Part shown: positions 1 to 18,900 of the stretch, piece by piece
Numbering within the stretch: the stretch's first letter is position 1
Layout: each line of letters starts with the position of its first letter
Assembly: GCA_916610825.1 (NCBI GenBank)
Contig: OU744447.1
Span: 36,263,024 to 36,327,023 of the forward strand
From: Haliclystus octoradiatus
Taxonomy: Eukaryota; Cnidaria; Staurozoa; Stauromedusae; Haliclystidae
Direction: 5' to 3'
Length of the DNA stretch: 64,000 nt
Program-made: the position numbers and the translations under genes
Notes under the pieces: generated by a model
Told to the model about the DNA's origin: nothing
What the model saw: only the letters and a program-made list of their open reading frames with translations
Databases searched by the model: none

Positions 1-680
1 TCTTGCAATGTCTAAAATAGTATTTTTAATGTCAGTGTCAATGTCAGTCGTGGCTTCAAACTTCAAGTTTTGGCATATTTTAAGGCACAAACAATACAAA
101 CAAGAGACACGCAAGTGACTCTAAGCGCGTCGATGTCGTAGAGCCCATCACTCATTTTTGCCTTTCTAAAAGACGGTTACAAAAACAAATTTTTTTTTTC
201 TCGGATTTACGATGACATTTTTAGATCAGATATAGATTATAGATAGTTCGCACCCGTTATTAGATTTTAGGAATTCGATAAGACGCACACAGGGTTGACA
301 TTAAATAGCTTCCATACTATATACTGGACATGGCTAGGGTGACCATTAATATTGTATGATGTGACCAAAGCAATACAAACAAATACTCCGACTAAGAGAT
401 TTGAGTCCAATCTAATTGGATTTTTGTCCGATTCAGATTGATTATTTATCGTTTGATCGGATTTGGTGTAATCAATTTTGGATTAAATCGGATTGAAATT
501 CCTTGAAACAAATTTGAATCTGAAATTTTTGGATGATTTTTCTTATTTGGATTCCAATCGTGAAATTTCTTGAACATTCGGATTACTAATAATATTATAC
601 ACACCTCACTAGTCACACCTCTATCTGGGTTGAGGCCTGAACCTACATTAGTTCGAAGTTTGAACAGTTAGTAAAAGTTA

Positions 681-5338
<4,658 letters not shown>

Positions 5339-6496
5339 TGTTAAATAAAAAATGTATGCGAATTTACAGTTTATGTCAGAAATGTAGGCTAACTCTCTAA
5401 AAATGTGTTGTGTTGTTCTTCAATAAAACATTTCCCAGGTATATTTCTTTAAATAATGTGATATAAAAACTTTCCAATATAGATAAAGTAATGTCTTGAG
5501 TTTATAAATCTTGTTTTAACCACTGTTTTTATATTTTATGGTTGTTGTAACAGATATTTTGAACTCTTTGGTATGATCTTCCAACGGACAGATTTCTTTT
5601 GACCGCACCCGTGAGCTTGAAGCCATTTAGAATTGCCCCATAACATTAGTACCCAGACTATATTCAAAAACATCTGAACGAGATTGCTCCATTTGTTACT
5701 ATTTTTAGAAATCTTCTATGCCAAAAATCAGAAAACTATTTTTAGAATTGTAGTTTGATAATTTTAATTTTGCAAGGGAGCCATTTCTAAAACACACGAA
5801 ACAACTATAACAACAAAATGCGGGATTAGATAATATATAAAAAATATATATACATATCATATGTAATTGAAAATAGTCAAAAAATAGACATTCATTTTTC
5901 AAGCCTAAGCGATCATCAGGTAATTTATTATTTTTGTTTCCAGACTTTGCGCTAGACTAGAATAAATAGGAAGGCCTGGAAATTCCTGAATATGATATAA
6001 TAATAGTAATACTAGAATCATAATGTAATACAATACTGCAATATAATATACAAAATCATTGTACAGTTTACACTGACTTCATAAGTTGATAGCATTTGGC
6101 CCACAGCCTATATGCAGATCGAGTCAAGAGTCTGCACAAAGTCTATGTGTAGATAAAATGAGATCAAAGGGTTATTTCCGGTTATTTTTGTGTTAGGTCA
6201 CAGCCGAACAGCCGAGAAATAGGAGTGTTGTTGTAGTGGCGCTGTTTTCTCTGGTTGGCGTTTGTTGTAGTTTTGATAACAGCCGATGCACAACAGAGAT
6301 TATTCTGTGTTCGTGATTTTATCGCGCTTGCAGAGTCCACATAGCAGGTTAGTAAAATCCAGTACACAGCGAAAAACTTTGAAAGTTGTATACAGCGAAA
6401 GTCAAAAGATATTTGCGGTATGAATTCTGAGGATTTGATTGGTTACATTGATAATTATTGAGTGACAGTTGTACATGATTGACAGGTGAAATCAAA
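5339..6496. promoter_or_regulatory. Divergent intergenic region between RRAS2 and ANO7 (candidate bidirectional promoter)
   Basis: The two start codons point away from each other across 1158 bp with no recognised repeat and no convincing coding exon. The 5' UTRs and both promoters must lie here unless there are further non-coding exons. I see no clear TATA box at a useful distance; the promoter role is inferred from layout only. Confidence 0.4.
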
Positions 6497-6925
6497 ATGG
6501 CTGGGCGTTATTATGCCCTTGTTAAACATAAGAAAGAAGTACAAACGACTAATACTGAAGATATGGAGGTAAGATTACTTAGTCACGAACCTCTTCCAAG
6601 CAGTCAGCCGCCATATCCAGTAGGAGAGCCATCTGGATTTCCCCGTGATCAACATCATAATTACGGTATCAACGACGCGCCTCCATCTTCAAACAAAATA
6701 CCTCTTTATGATAAGCCACCGAGGAATATGTCTGAAAATCCTGTTAGTCGTCCCCCGCCTGTTGGATTTGAGAAACTTTCTCAAAGAGATGGTAGTGGTA
6801 CAACTTCTCCCATCTCAGAAGATAAACCATCCCCAACTGCAGCAGATGGGATTACTTTGACAGGCAGTGCACGAAGGAGAAAAAGAAAAAAGGTTGAAGA
6901 TGAAAAGGATTACAGAGAAGTCGAG
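6497..6925 (+). CDS. ANO7: ANO7 exon 1: 143-residue N-terminal segment with an internal alternative donor
   Basis: The exon codes for [16 protein letters not shown] through YREVE and ends at GAG/GTAAAT (6926). A stronger-looking donor, GAG/GTAAGA, sits inside it at 6569, after codon 24, also in phase 0. Between the two donors lies a Pro/Ser-rich stretch, so skipping it would give a shorter N terminus without frame change. The sequence downstream of 6569 reads like real low-complexity protein rather than intron, so I kept the long form. Confidence 0.75.
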
Positions 6926-9900
6926 GTAAATATTTTTTTAATGTTTACAATCAATATGTTCTCAAATATAGTAACCCAACTCTAATTCAATAGTAATATT
7001 GTTTCTACACTATCTAACAAAGTTAAAAACCAAAAGTTTACAAACATTGCACTTTTACTCTAGACAATTTAACCGCGTGTTAAATTAATTGTTTGCGCGT
7101 GTATATACTACTGCTGTTCTTTTGACGCAGCATTTCTTTCACCTGCATTAATAATACTAATAAAACATTTATATTTTCTCTTCAAAAAGATTAAATCCAC
7201 CTCTAAAAGTTTAGAACATTAACGACACTTCATAGATACGAATAATTTTTCATCACTCTTGCTACGGTTCATTAAATTATTTCTTATTTTTCTTTCTTCA
7301 TTAATTTTTGTTGTCATAGTAACCGTTATTTCGTTCATAATATTGACTACTTATATTAGCATACAAAATCACAACTTTTCAGAAATGAAATCTAGCTTGT
7401 AACATTATCAGTGGTAATTTCCAGCCATTTGGCTTGTTATATTATTAAGAATTAAATGTTTGCTTTGTAAAAGCTTTAAGAAGTTATTGTTAGCCTAATG
7501 CTGTCCTCTTCAAATGGCAGGTGCCAAGTCAAATAAACTTGCACATTTTAGAAAAATAAAGCGGTTTTCAGGTGGTTTCTAATAATAAGTTTAAGCCTGG
7601 ATAATAGTTTCCAACCAGTAAATTTCTTAAATCTAGGCTAACTTGATGAAATTTAGAATTGGATTAACTTTTTTCCAATTAAGACCTGTTTAAAATCTCA
7701 TATTGTTTTCAGAATGTTAATAGTACTAGTAATTTGTGGTTTGAGCAGTTGGATAAACTGATTATCATAATAAATCACATATGCCTACATTTGTTCAATT
7801 TTAAATATTATAAATAATAATATATTATGGTGTAAGTTGTCTTACTGATTGAACATAGGGCCCAATGCTATACAGCAGAACTTTAAATAATATATAACAT
7901 ATAAAGTCAAAAATCAGACAATCAAGTTTGCTACTTAAAGTTTCACTGAAACTGAAGCGTGAAACTTTTAGTAGGCCTACTAGCAAACATGATTGTCTGA
8001 TTTTGATTTTATATTTTATATATTAAAATGCACGCCAAAAATGTTTTTCTGCAATCGAGTAGACCATGGAAAATAAATAGGAGAAGCGACAATTATTTTT
8101 CGATTTGGACTCTTATAAGCTAAGTTATATGTTGAAAGTACCATATTTCAGAAAAAGTGCTCACTTTGAAAGTCAGAACTCATGCCGAAATGACAAGAGG
8201 GCCCAACTAGACTTCAAAAACTTTTTCTCACAGAAAAGAAATGGTCCACTTTCCAGAACAGATATACCTATACCTCTGGGACACATTGTTGGCCATAAAT
8301 GACTGTAAAATTGAACGTGAATTCCGTGATCGTCATTCCTATATATTTTGCATGGTCTACTCGATTCCGGAACACATTTTTTGGTGTCATGTGCACTTTA
8401 AATAATAATATAAGAATACCCTAAAACGGTTAAACATTACATGTAGCTTGACTTGCCCAAGTCTCACTTTTACTTTTATGATTTTGATGTGTTGGTAAGT
8501 GCGGTATATCAAAGCGGGACTTATAGATCAGTCAAACATGTAGCCTACTAATTAAGATGAAACCCTGATTTGGTATTGGAATAATACGAAAGTTTGGATA
8601 CGTCAATTACGATATCCTTCCAAGAAAGTTTTGATGGTGACAGATTCTAAAACCTTATTGTCTAAAGATGTTCATATAAGCCTACTGTATCAGTATCAGT
8701 AAGCTATGTTATTACATAATATAGATATTTTAATGTTAACTCAAGTTGTAGTTTATAATAGCAGAATTAATTCCATCGATTTGATTTGTTTAGAACTATG
8801 ATGCCAACCATGACCATAGCTACATGACTGCAAATTTTATCAGATCTTCATGACAACAAATGGAAAATAACCCCAAAATGAAAACTGTGAAACTGTTTGC
8901 ATGATGTAATCAACCTGAAAAAATTTAGAAGCAAAAATGTTTAATCCCGGTGTAAGTCCGTAGGGTCAGTGTAGAGGAGACAGAAAATACTATAATTGTT
9001 CAAACAATAACTTTAATGATTCAACCATGAATGGTAAATTCGAAGGGGGATATGAATACAAAATCAATTATTTATAGTAAATAATGCGCATGCATAATGC
9101 ATGGAATCCACTGACCAAAATGAAATAAGCAGCCAATCAAAGTTCAGTATGCAACAACGTAATAAAGCGATAATCGATAATAAAAAACAACTGCTTCGTG
9201 ACAATAACAACGGATATGATACAATATCACTTTAAGCAATTAAACAATTAACATATACACGAAATACATAGATCAGGGAATAATAAAAAATATTGGTTGA
9301 ATCATTAAAGTTATTGTTTGAACAATTATAGTATTTTCTGTCTCATCTACACTGACCCTACAGACTTACACCCGGAAAGAAAAAAAATATTTGATTCGAC
9401 CCTCATTCAGACAGACTTAAGCCCCGGCCAAATGACTTTTTATTTCGCCAACATTGTTGAATTCAACAAAATCTGATGAATGTTGAGAAAATAAAAAGTC
9501 ATTTGGCCACCCTCACTTTTTCGGATTTTGTTGGCTGATGTTGAATTTCGATTTTGAATACATTCAAAAATTTCGATTTTGTTGAGTTCTATTGTTCTCT
9601 ACCGATGTTGGCGAAGTGGCCAAATGACTTTTTATTTCCTCAACATTGTTGAGTTTTGTTGAAAATATGAACCTTGCTCTGATTGGTCAATAATGACGTA
9701 GCCTGTCTCAGGATTGGTGGGCTCGATTGACTAGCTTCCAAGCCTCAAAATACCATCCGCTGTTGACAAAAATGAACTCAACAAAATCCGATGAATGTTG
9801 GCGAAAATAAAAAGTCATTTGGCCACCCTCAAGATGTTGACGAAAATGAACTCAACAAAATCCGATGAATGTTGGCGAAATAAATAAAGTCATTTGGCCA

Positions 9901-12900
9901 GGGCTTTAGATTTTGGTTTTGATTTTCTGTTTTGCATTGCGAAAAAAGTACACATTACATTATAATTGTATGGATTTCATTTTGTATATCAAGAACACAA
10001 TTTAAATTAGCCCAACAACACAAGTGACTCATTGCTAATACAGTGAAACCTGTATATAACAGCCAGCTAGGAGACATAGATAAATTGACCATTATAGACA
10101 GGTGGCCTTTATATACAGGCTCAATTCAATAGAAAATACTATTTTAGACATTGCAAGAGTGACCATTACAGACAAGTGGCCGCTGTATAGAGGTGACTGC
10201 TATAACAGGTTTGACTGTAGATAATAAATGTTGCTCTATATTATAATGCTAATGATGTCAGATGATACTTCATTTCTAAATTTGAAGTGTTTCGTTGAAT
10301 TTTCACGAAAAATTCTCGTTTTTATATTACACATCTGGGCGTTAAATCCTTTCGAATGATATAAGTTTGTACATAGTAGTTCACCTTTAACAGTTACTCC
10401 TCATTCTTTTTGCTGTTTGCTTCCCCACTATCATAGTAGATCTAAATTGCACTGTTAAATTACAAATAGAGTAGTAGTAGTATAGACAGTCACATTATAG
10501 GAATGTGCCGTCCCTCTTACGCCTTACATATTTGCTACACAAAGAACGCCACAAAACACGGTCAGACATAGCTGACAAAGAAACTTTTAAATAACACAAT
10601 TCAAGATACAAAACATTATGAAAAGATGCTACTCTACCATAGCCCCGTCGAAGCATCTCCTTGGGTTGCCAATGAAGGATGTCATGCAGCGGTTGAGGGG
10701 CATACATCTTTGATCTTTCGATGTGACCTAAAAAAGACATCTGACGTTGGTGAGCAATAGCAGAGGCAGAAGGGGAAAGTTTTCTAAGTTTAGCAGTAGA
10801 CAGTAAGTTGGGCCAATGTACTCCTAAAGCATGCCGAAGCATGGCGTCATAAGCTGAGTCAAGTCGGGTCAATAGTGAGGTTGATAGAACCCACGTTTCA
10901 GATGCATATAATAGAACAGGTTCTATCGTGTGTCTGAACAGTCTTAACTTAACGTCAGTGTTAGTGTCAGTGTCAAATAGAGTGTTGACTGAAAAATATT
11001 ACCAAGCAATCATGGAACGCTTTTTCACTTGGAATAAGTGTCAATTAGAAAATAAGTTTATAAGTTTTTTGTTTTTTTTATTTTGGATTTATCATTTATC
11101 CACAAACCGGGTAAGCTTACATCTTTTTTTCACCGGGGTGGTTGGTTAATTTGTTAGTATTTTGAAGCTGGTGTGTGTTTAATAGCCGGATGCCCTTCCT
11201 GACGCCAACCTATAGTGCTTCGGACAGGGATTGAACCCGAGACCCTGCGGGCCGTGGTCCAACACCCTAGCCACTACACCAAGGCCGCACTGTAACTGGT
11301 AGTGCTCTAATCCCTCATTTTTTTAGCCCGTTACACGGGGGAAGGGGACTTCCATACATTGGCTGTGCGGGGGCGTGCCATTTTTAAGGGGCTTCCTTTT
11401 CCAGTGTCAATTTAGAGATTTTCAAAAGTTTTGGAACTTTTCCTTTATTTCCCCGTAAAAACATGAAACTCTAGGGTCTTCATTCTCATTTGCTGTGGAA
11501 ATTTACGGTTTTCCTCTATTTTTGAAAATGGCACACCCCAGACACCCCCGTCAAAAAATCATCAAACCCCCTTCCCCTGGGCTTTTGATTAAACTTTGTC
11601 TCCAAAAGCCCATAAAATTATAATATCAAGCTAGTTTATCATCTGATAATTTCTATTTGAAGCTATGTGAGTATGTGAGTAGCCCATTAGATATTGCTGT
11701 GCTAGAATTTAAACTTTAAATGGATTGCCAACATTTATTCAATTCTATTATCTGTAGTTGTTTGCCTATTTATTATACAAAAGAATTCCTTCTGAGTTTT
11801 TAACAGTTTATTCAAATGTTATTCATGAATTATTTATGTATATTTTCATTGTTTTTGATATCTGAGAAAGTTTGAGTTTTTATTGTTATGCAAAACAAAT
11901 GAATTCTATAGTGGTCCATTTTCTCTTTTGATTTGTCCATATATCGCCATAGTAACTATGGTCTACTGTTGACATAAGGTTACAATGTCAATATGTAGAA
12001 GTTCTTATTTCATGTAACACACCCTGTTGCATATATTACTGTTTTTGTTTTCAATATGTTGTGGTTGGAAATAGTTACTGTTTATTCTTCAAAGCTATTA
12101 AATGAGGATATACTATATAGACCTACTATGATGTATTATTGAGAATGTTATGGAGATTTACTTACATTACTATTGTTTAATTTTTCTTGGAGAATTTAAT
12201 ACATGTAAAGTTTTAATTGTTCATTCAAAGATTAATCTCAAAGCTTGAATGACTACACCCTTGATAGTTTTCAATATTCTCAACTTTAAAAGATAGATTT
12301 ATTGTTGCTAAGGAAAGCTAGTTGATAAGTACCTGTTAAAATGGTTACCATGGAAGCTATTGATATAGAAGATTTGGTAGGTTCTTTGCATATTGAAAAC
12401 AAATTATAAATCCCCCTTAGTTACCAAATTGATTCACATTTGCATAGGCTAACCACCATTTTGAATTCTGTTATGCTTTTGAGTAGGACATTTTTTTAAA
12501 GGTTTTATTTATAGTTAGTGCCTTTCATGGTGTTTAGTTTAATAATGAAGAAATTTCCTAATTTTTATCCTTTTCAGCATAACCAAGGAGATACAATTTA
12601 TTTTCGTGATGGAATAAGAAAAATTGGTAAGTTATAATTGAATGTTTATTTTTATTAACCTTAATTTACATTAACTATATAAACAACAAATGAGTAACTC
12701 TTAATATATCTAACTAACTCATTAATATATTTGTCATTGATTTAAAGTTGTTTTACTGGTTAAACATGGGGCTCGATACTAGAAAGTAACGCTTTTTAAC
12801 AATAATGAACAATAAGTAAGAAATCAGACATTCAAATTTACTAGGATTTAAAATTATCGCCTTGGCATGAAAATCTGATCAGCAAACAATGCCAAATATT

Positions 12901-15900
12901 ACTCTGTCTGATTTATTGTAGTTAACAAGTTAGTTATTTAGGTAGTTATCTGTCTTATTGACACTATTTATTAAATATCATGGCTAATATATGATTAAAT
13001 AGGTATATGCGCATAATATAGGCCTAACAACGTTAATATGCCTATCATCGTCTTCGTGTAGCCTAGGCCTATCTCCAAACATTTGTGATAATTAAAAGCG
13101 GTTTGTGATATCAAACTTGGTTAAATAGTTTTGAAAATGTATTGAAGAAACATTTTCTAGAAAATCATTGATAGGCCTATTAGATAGGTCGTGAAATTTA
13201 TGTGTTTTAATGAAATTTAATATTTGCCTGTAAAAATAGGCTACCTTTATTTACAGTATTAGAAAAAGATCAGAAAACACATTATTTTCAACGGGTTAAT
13301 TTATCATTGAAATAATTGTCTTTAAGATAATAGAGATGATTTATATGTAGCATGCATTTAACAAATCATTTATTTACATAATTGTAAGATTGTATTATAG
13401 AGTTTTAAGGACGAAATAAGACAAACGACCAAACATCAAGATAACTTGTGGTGTAACTCTGTTTTATTTATCATATACATGTTAATTTTACAACGTTATT
13501 ATATACTACAATAATATATAGAAATTGTTACTTTACAAGTTAGCACAATATATAGGCCTACTTTAAGAAGAATCAAAATACTGTTTAAAGAAGGGAGCTA
13601 GGCCGTTGAAATTCTAATCATCAACTGTTTAATCTCTAAATCATATGGTTCAAGATGCTGTAAATTGATATGTTTTTCTTATGGACTTCAATATATGATC
13701 TACAATATTTATCTGATTGAGATTATAGAGCTTCGCTCCGCAGAGGCATGTAAACTAAATCAGTGTCTGATAGAGGGTTCAATATAATGGTTCCATTTTT
13801 GATTCTGATTGTGGGGTTTGATACCTTGAATTAATGTGAAAAGATGAAGCTTATAGTTCAGTATTTACAACCATAACTATCTTTTGAAGTCTACATATCA
13901 ATTATTTTCTAAACTCTTTCTTCTTTACCTTTGAATATAAGCTTATAGCTTATATAATATAATATATAATATCAGCTTATAGTTCAGTATTTACAACCAT
14001 AACTATCTTTTGTAAACTAATTATCAATTATCTTCTAAACTCTTTCTTCTTTAATTTTGAATATCTCAAACAGGGGCTGTAGCTCGGGGTTAACATAGTA
14101 ACACATCATCATTTTATAATCTCCAAAGTCTAGTACAGGGTTACCAACCACTTGCCTTGTTTGTATACATATTCACTAAACAAGAAAAATGAACCTCTAA
14201 AATATCATATGCTCCGAGCAAAGGGTTTTTAGCTTTTTGAGTGTCTCCAAACTTGTTTGAGTTTAGTATATATCAATGAAAACATTTGCAAGCGTATGGT
14301 AACCCTTTTCTAAAATGAAACAACGTTGGCTCAATATCATTCAACGATTAATTTTCAATCCAAGAAATTTACAATTTAAAATTTAATTTTCACTTATATT
14401 TGGAGTCATTGTGTTTTACCCTATGATTTCATTCACATTCCTTTGACCAATCCGCTTTCTAGAAATTATTTAATCATATTACAGTCAAACTTGCTTAATA
14501 TCCCCGCTCTGGTACAGATGAAAAGTGGGACATTAAGCGATGTGGGATATTAAGCAAGGTAGGATTATTAGAGTTTGTATGGTGAATGGAAAATAGAAAC
14601 AAAGTTTTATGTGGGGATATTAAGCAAGATGGGATATTAAAAGAGGGGATATTAACCGAGTTTGATTGTAAAATAGTTATTCACAATCTTGTTTATGTTT
14701 TTAGATTATGTCTTGGCATATGAAATCCAGGCAGAAGATGAAGAGAAGCGTGATAGAAAAAAGCTGAAACGTGCTGCTTTCCAAGCTAATCTAGAAAGGA
14801 ATGGATTAGAATTAGAAATAGAAGATGTCGAGGTAATTTGTAATTTTTACAATGATCTAGATTTTGTTTTGATAGATTTTCAAAGGTTTTTCACTATTTT
14901 AACTAAACTCAATTCATGATAATAATAAATTGTAACAGATAACACAGCGTAACACATTCAATGTTTTATTTCAACTTTGAATTGTTTGATGAAAATATCC
15001 AAGGCCCGCGTGTTATCAGACGATCAAAATTTTGTAATGATTTGTTTTAGTAAGAACTAATCAAAACATTCGATTAATCGGCCGATAACTATGACTAATC
15101 TGCTGGTAAATAATTGGCTTCGAACATCGGTAAATTTGGTAATCGTCTCATCCTTAATGATAATACAGTGAAATCTGTATATAACGGCCAGCTATGTAAA
15201 AGGCCACCTGTCTGTAGTGGTCAGTTTATCTACCTCTTAGCTGGCTGTTATATACAGGTTTCACTGTATTAAGAAATTCATTTTTCAGAGGAAATAAATA
15301 AAAAATGATATAGATAAATGGTTACATATTTCAATAAAGCAACACAAAAAGTGTGTGACAAAGCATTACTGTATTTGGAATATTATATAATTAGTATAAT
15401 GTATATAGATAGTAGCATTACAACCAAGTTCCTTAAAATCTGACACCTCCTTAAAGGGGCAAAATTGACCGGCGACCGCTGCGAGCTCAAGTTGAATTTA
15501 TGCTTAGCGTAATTCAACCGTCTCACTTTGAAAGTATTGTTATACGCAGGCCTAATTTGTTGTAAATTCATGTCAACAATGAACATTGTGTTATAAACAA
15601 TAAACATGCACATGACCGTAAATGCGTAGCGCCTGCCGGTCATTTTTGCTCCTTTAAATGAAGTTAATCTGATCAATCCGCCAAATATTCTGGACAGTAG
15701 ACAGGTGACCGCTGTATAGAGGTGACCGTTATAACAGGTTTGACTGTAATAGATTTCATGTACAAATTGTCTACGGACTATTATGGGACTTTAAGTCATG
15801 TGTATATTAAAACAGGTCTACATCTACCCCTGTCTATCTTAATTTATGAACATAATTATATTATTCCAATTGTATTTTGCGTTCTTTGTGTGGTGTAGTT

Positions 15901-18900
15901 TTCATCAGACGGAAAAACATACTTTGTCAAAATTCACGCACCATGGGATTCATTATGTAAAGGAGCGGAAAATATGCTGATGAAGATGCCAATCAAAGTA
16001 AGAATAATATTTTATTGAATACCTACTTCCAGTTATTGTCAAAATAACACGGCATAATAATTCATGTTATAGAATTGTTTTATTGAGGTAGGCTACACCA
16101 ACAAACTGACAAGACAGCATATTCTTTTACTGTCAAGTTTTGAGTATCATGCTTTCATAGCAATCGCTGAACAGAAATAAACTATTAATATGAGAACATA
16201 TATGATTACCTTATACATATTAGATATATTAGGATTACACAAATAATTGTTGCTGCTGTTGCTATTCTTCATCTAAATATTTGTATATAACAGCCAGCTA
16301 CGAGAGGTAGATAAATTGACCATTATAAACAGGTGGCCTTTATATACAGGTTTGATTCAATTGAAAATAATATTTTAGATATTACAAATGTGACCACTAT
16401 AGACAGGTGGCTGCTTTTAGAGGTGACCGTTATAACAGGTTTGACTGTATTCTTATTTATCTAAACATGTATTGAGACTCTCACATATATTCTTACATTG
16501 ATATTTTATTCCTGTCTGATGATCGTTATAAAAGTATGTGATTTCAAGTCACGGTATAAGAATGTGTGTACTTTGACTAGTGCATGTTTATTGAGGTAGG
16601 CTACATCAACAGATTGACATGCCTGTAGGATATCAGAAGGCATTTTATTTTCTATTCAATCATGTCGAACTGTTTTTGATCTTAGGAAAATGATCTTTAC
16701 TGTGAAACATTCACGCAAAGAGTGTATGAACGATGTTGTTGTGCGAATCCATTTCAACTCGCTGAAAGAGATATTCCTGAAGAGTCAAACTACTTTACAG
16801 CTGCATTCAAAAGAGATAAACTACACAAGTAAGTTGTAAGTTGAAGCGTGAGGCACTTGTAATGTAGTGTGGGGGGGGGGTTAGGATATTGGACCTCAGC
16901 CATAAATAAGTAGGCTACAAATGAGTACAACTTTTGATTTTATAGATTAGACAAGCATGCAATTTGATGAATTAATATTTTAGATAGAAATAAATTTTTA
17001 CTGTAGTGAAGAACATTGAAATTATGCTAAAGGCAGGGTTTTACTAGGGGGTTCACTTCACTATATTTTATAAAATGTGTTATACATATCACTATTCAAA
17101 TTAATTTTTGATTACAATGAAACCTGTATATAACGGCCAGCTACGAGAGGTAGATAAACTGACCACTATAGACAGGTGGCCTTTATATACAGGTTTGATT
17201 CAATAGAAAATACTTTTTTTGACATTGCAAGAGTGACCACTATAGACAGGTGGCCGCTTTATAGAGGTGACTGTTATAACAGGTTTGACTGTACTTGAAA
17301 TAATAATATATAATTGTTTGTATCTACAGGTTTATTATTGGTGAAAATAAAGATGATTTCTTTACAAATGGCCAAAGAAGTAGAATAGTAAGTGCATGAG
17401 TTCTTAAGATTATACAGCAGAAAAATCAGATAGTGTTTGTATCGCGTTTTATTAACAGTGTCTAGATATTGGGGTTTTAATAAACGTTTTCACTCGTTTT
17501 ATTGTATATACAGTTGCTCAGTGATATCTTAAATTTGTAAGTTGCTACCCTCATTTATTTTTTAATGCTACCCTCATTTATTCATTTAATGTTATAGGTT
17601 TGCAGATATCTTATGAAAATGAAATATGGCGATAACCAAAAACATCAAATTGGTAAGAAGACACAATCATGATAAAATTTATTAATCAGCTTTAATGAAT
17701 TTTGGTTAGATGAAATTCCATTGGCATTTAGTTACATGTGATTTCCACTTAATTATTCTAAATCTGGAATTCCATATACCATACAGTGAAACCTGTATAT
17801 AACAGTCAGGTATAAGAGATAGATAAATTGACCATTATGGACAGGTGGCCTTTATATACATGTTTGATTCAATGGAAAATACTATTTTAGACATCGCAAG
17901 AGTGGCCCAAATAGATAGGTGGCCACTGTATAGAGGTGACCGCTATAACAGATTTGACTGTACTTCTTTTGGACCAAATCCTTGTTTAATAGGTCACCTA
18001 GCACGGTCACACAATTTTTATCTCTAGCACATCTTGATGCGAGCTGCAAGTAAATTCTGTGTCATTCAAAACCGTTGTTATTTCTGATATCATATAATGT
18101 TATCAGAATTTATCTGTTAGGTTATGTTAATTAAGACATTATTCCAGCCGATTTTGAAAAGATTATAAGAAGAATATTACATTTTACAGTCAATCACTAT
18201 GACTGAAACTAAGTCACATCGTAACCACATTGTTTGTTTATTGGGGGGGGGGAGCATCAACAAATTTACAACAATTAAATACAACAACAGTAAACATGCG
18301 TATACCGACGAGGAATCGAATCGCGGCTTCCCGCACCCTCTCACACATAGATAATGAACTTAGATTCCTAAATTTCCATGCCATAGCACCGCATGCTTGT
18401 AATAGTTTGAAATTATATTTCACGATTTGTAATTGTATGCATTTTAATTATGAAGAGTTTGAAAATATTGAAGCCTTCTAGTCTGCTTGAAGCTGTGTTC
18501 ACACATTCCAATTTTTGTTTACTCTTTATAAACTCTTTTATTTAGGTATACAACGATTGCTTGCTAATGGAACCTATCTTGCTGCATACCCCTTACATGA
18601 GGTATGATATATCTTTCAGTAAACATGTATAAAACAACCAGCTATAAGATGTAGATAAATTCACCTCAATACATAGATGCCCTTTATATGCAGGGTTGAT
18701 TTAATAGGAACTACAATTATGGACATTTCTAGAGTGACCACTATATATATAGGTGGTCTTTATATACATAGTCGATTCCATAGAAAATACTATTTTAGAA
18801 ACTGCTAGAGTGACCACTACAGACCAGAGACATCTATTTATAAGAGTTGGGTCATGCAACTTTTTGGGCTCAAAAATTGCCATTTTTGTTCTTTTGAAAA

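Noticed and set aside
1..60. Further RRAS2 exon at the left edge
   Set aside because: The sequence is a family A MITE fragment (complement of TACTATTTTAGACATTGCAA), with no Ras-like reading frame in 1-681.
7310..7323. X-box consensus GTTGTCATAGTAAC in ANO7 intron 1
   Set aside because: No start codon or ciliary gene nearby; kept only as a reminder that chance matches occur.
15383..15676. 97-residue minus-strand frame, and similar frames at 3402-3602 and 27398-27637
   Set aside because: All three coincide with the 207-bp TTAA-bounded element; shared sequence is repeat, not a gene.
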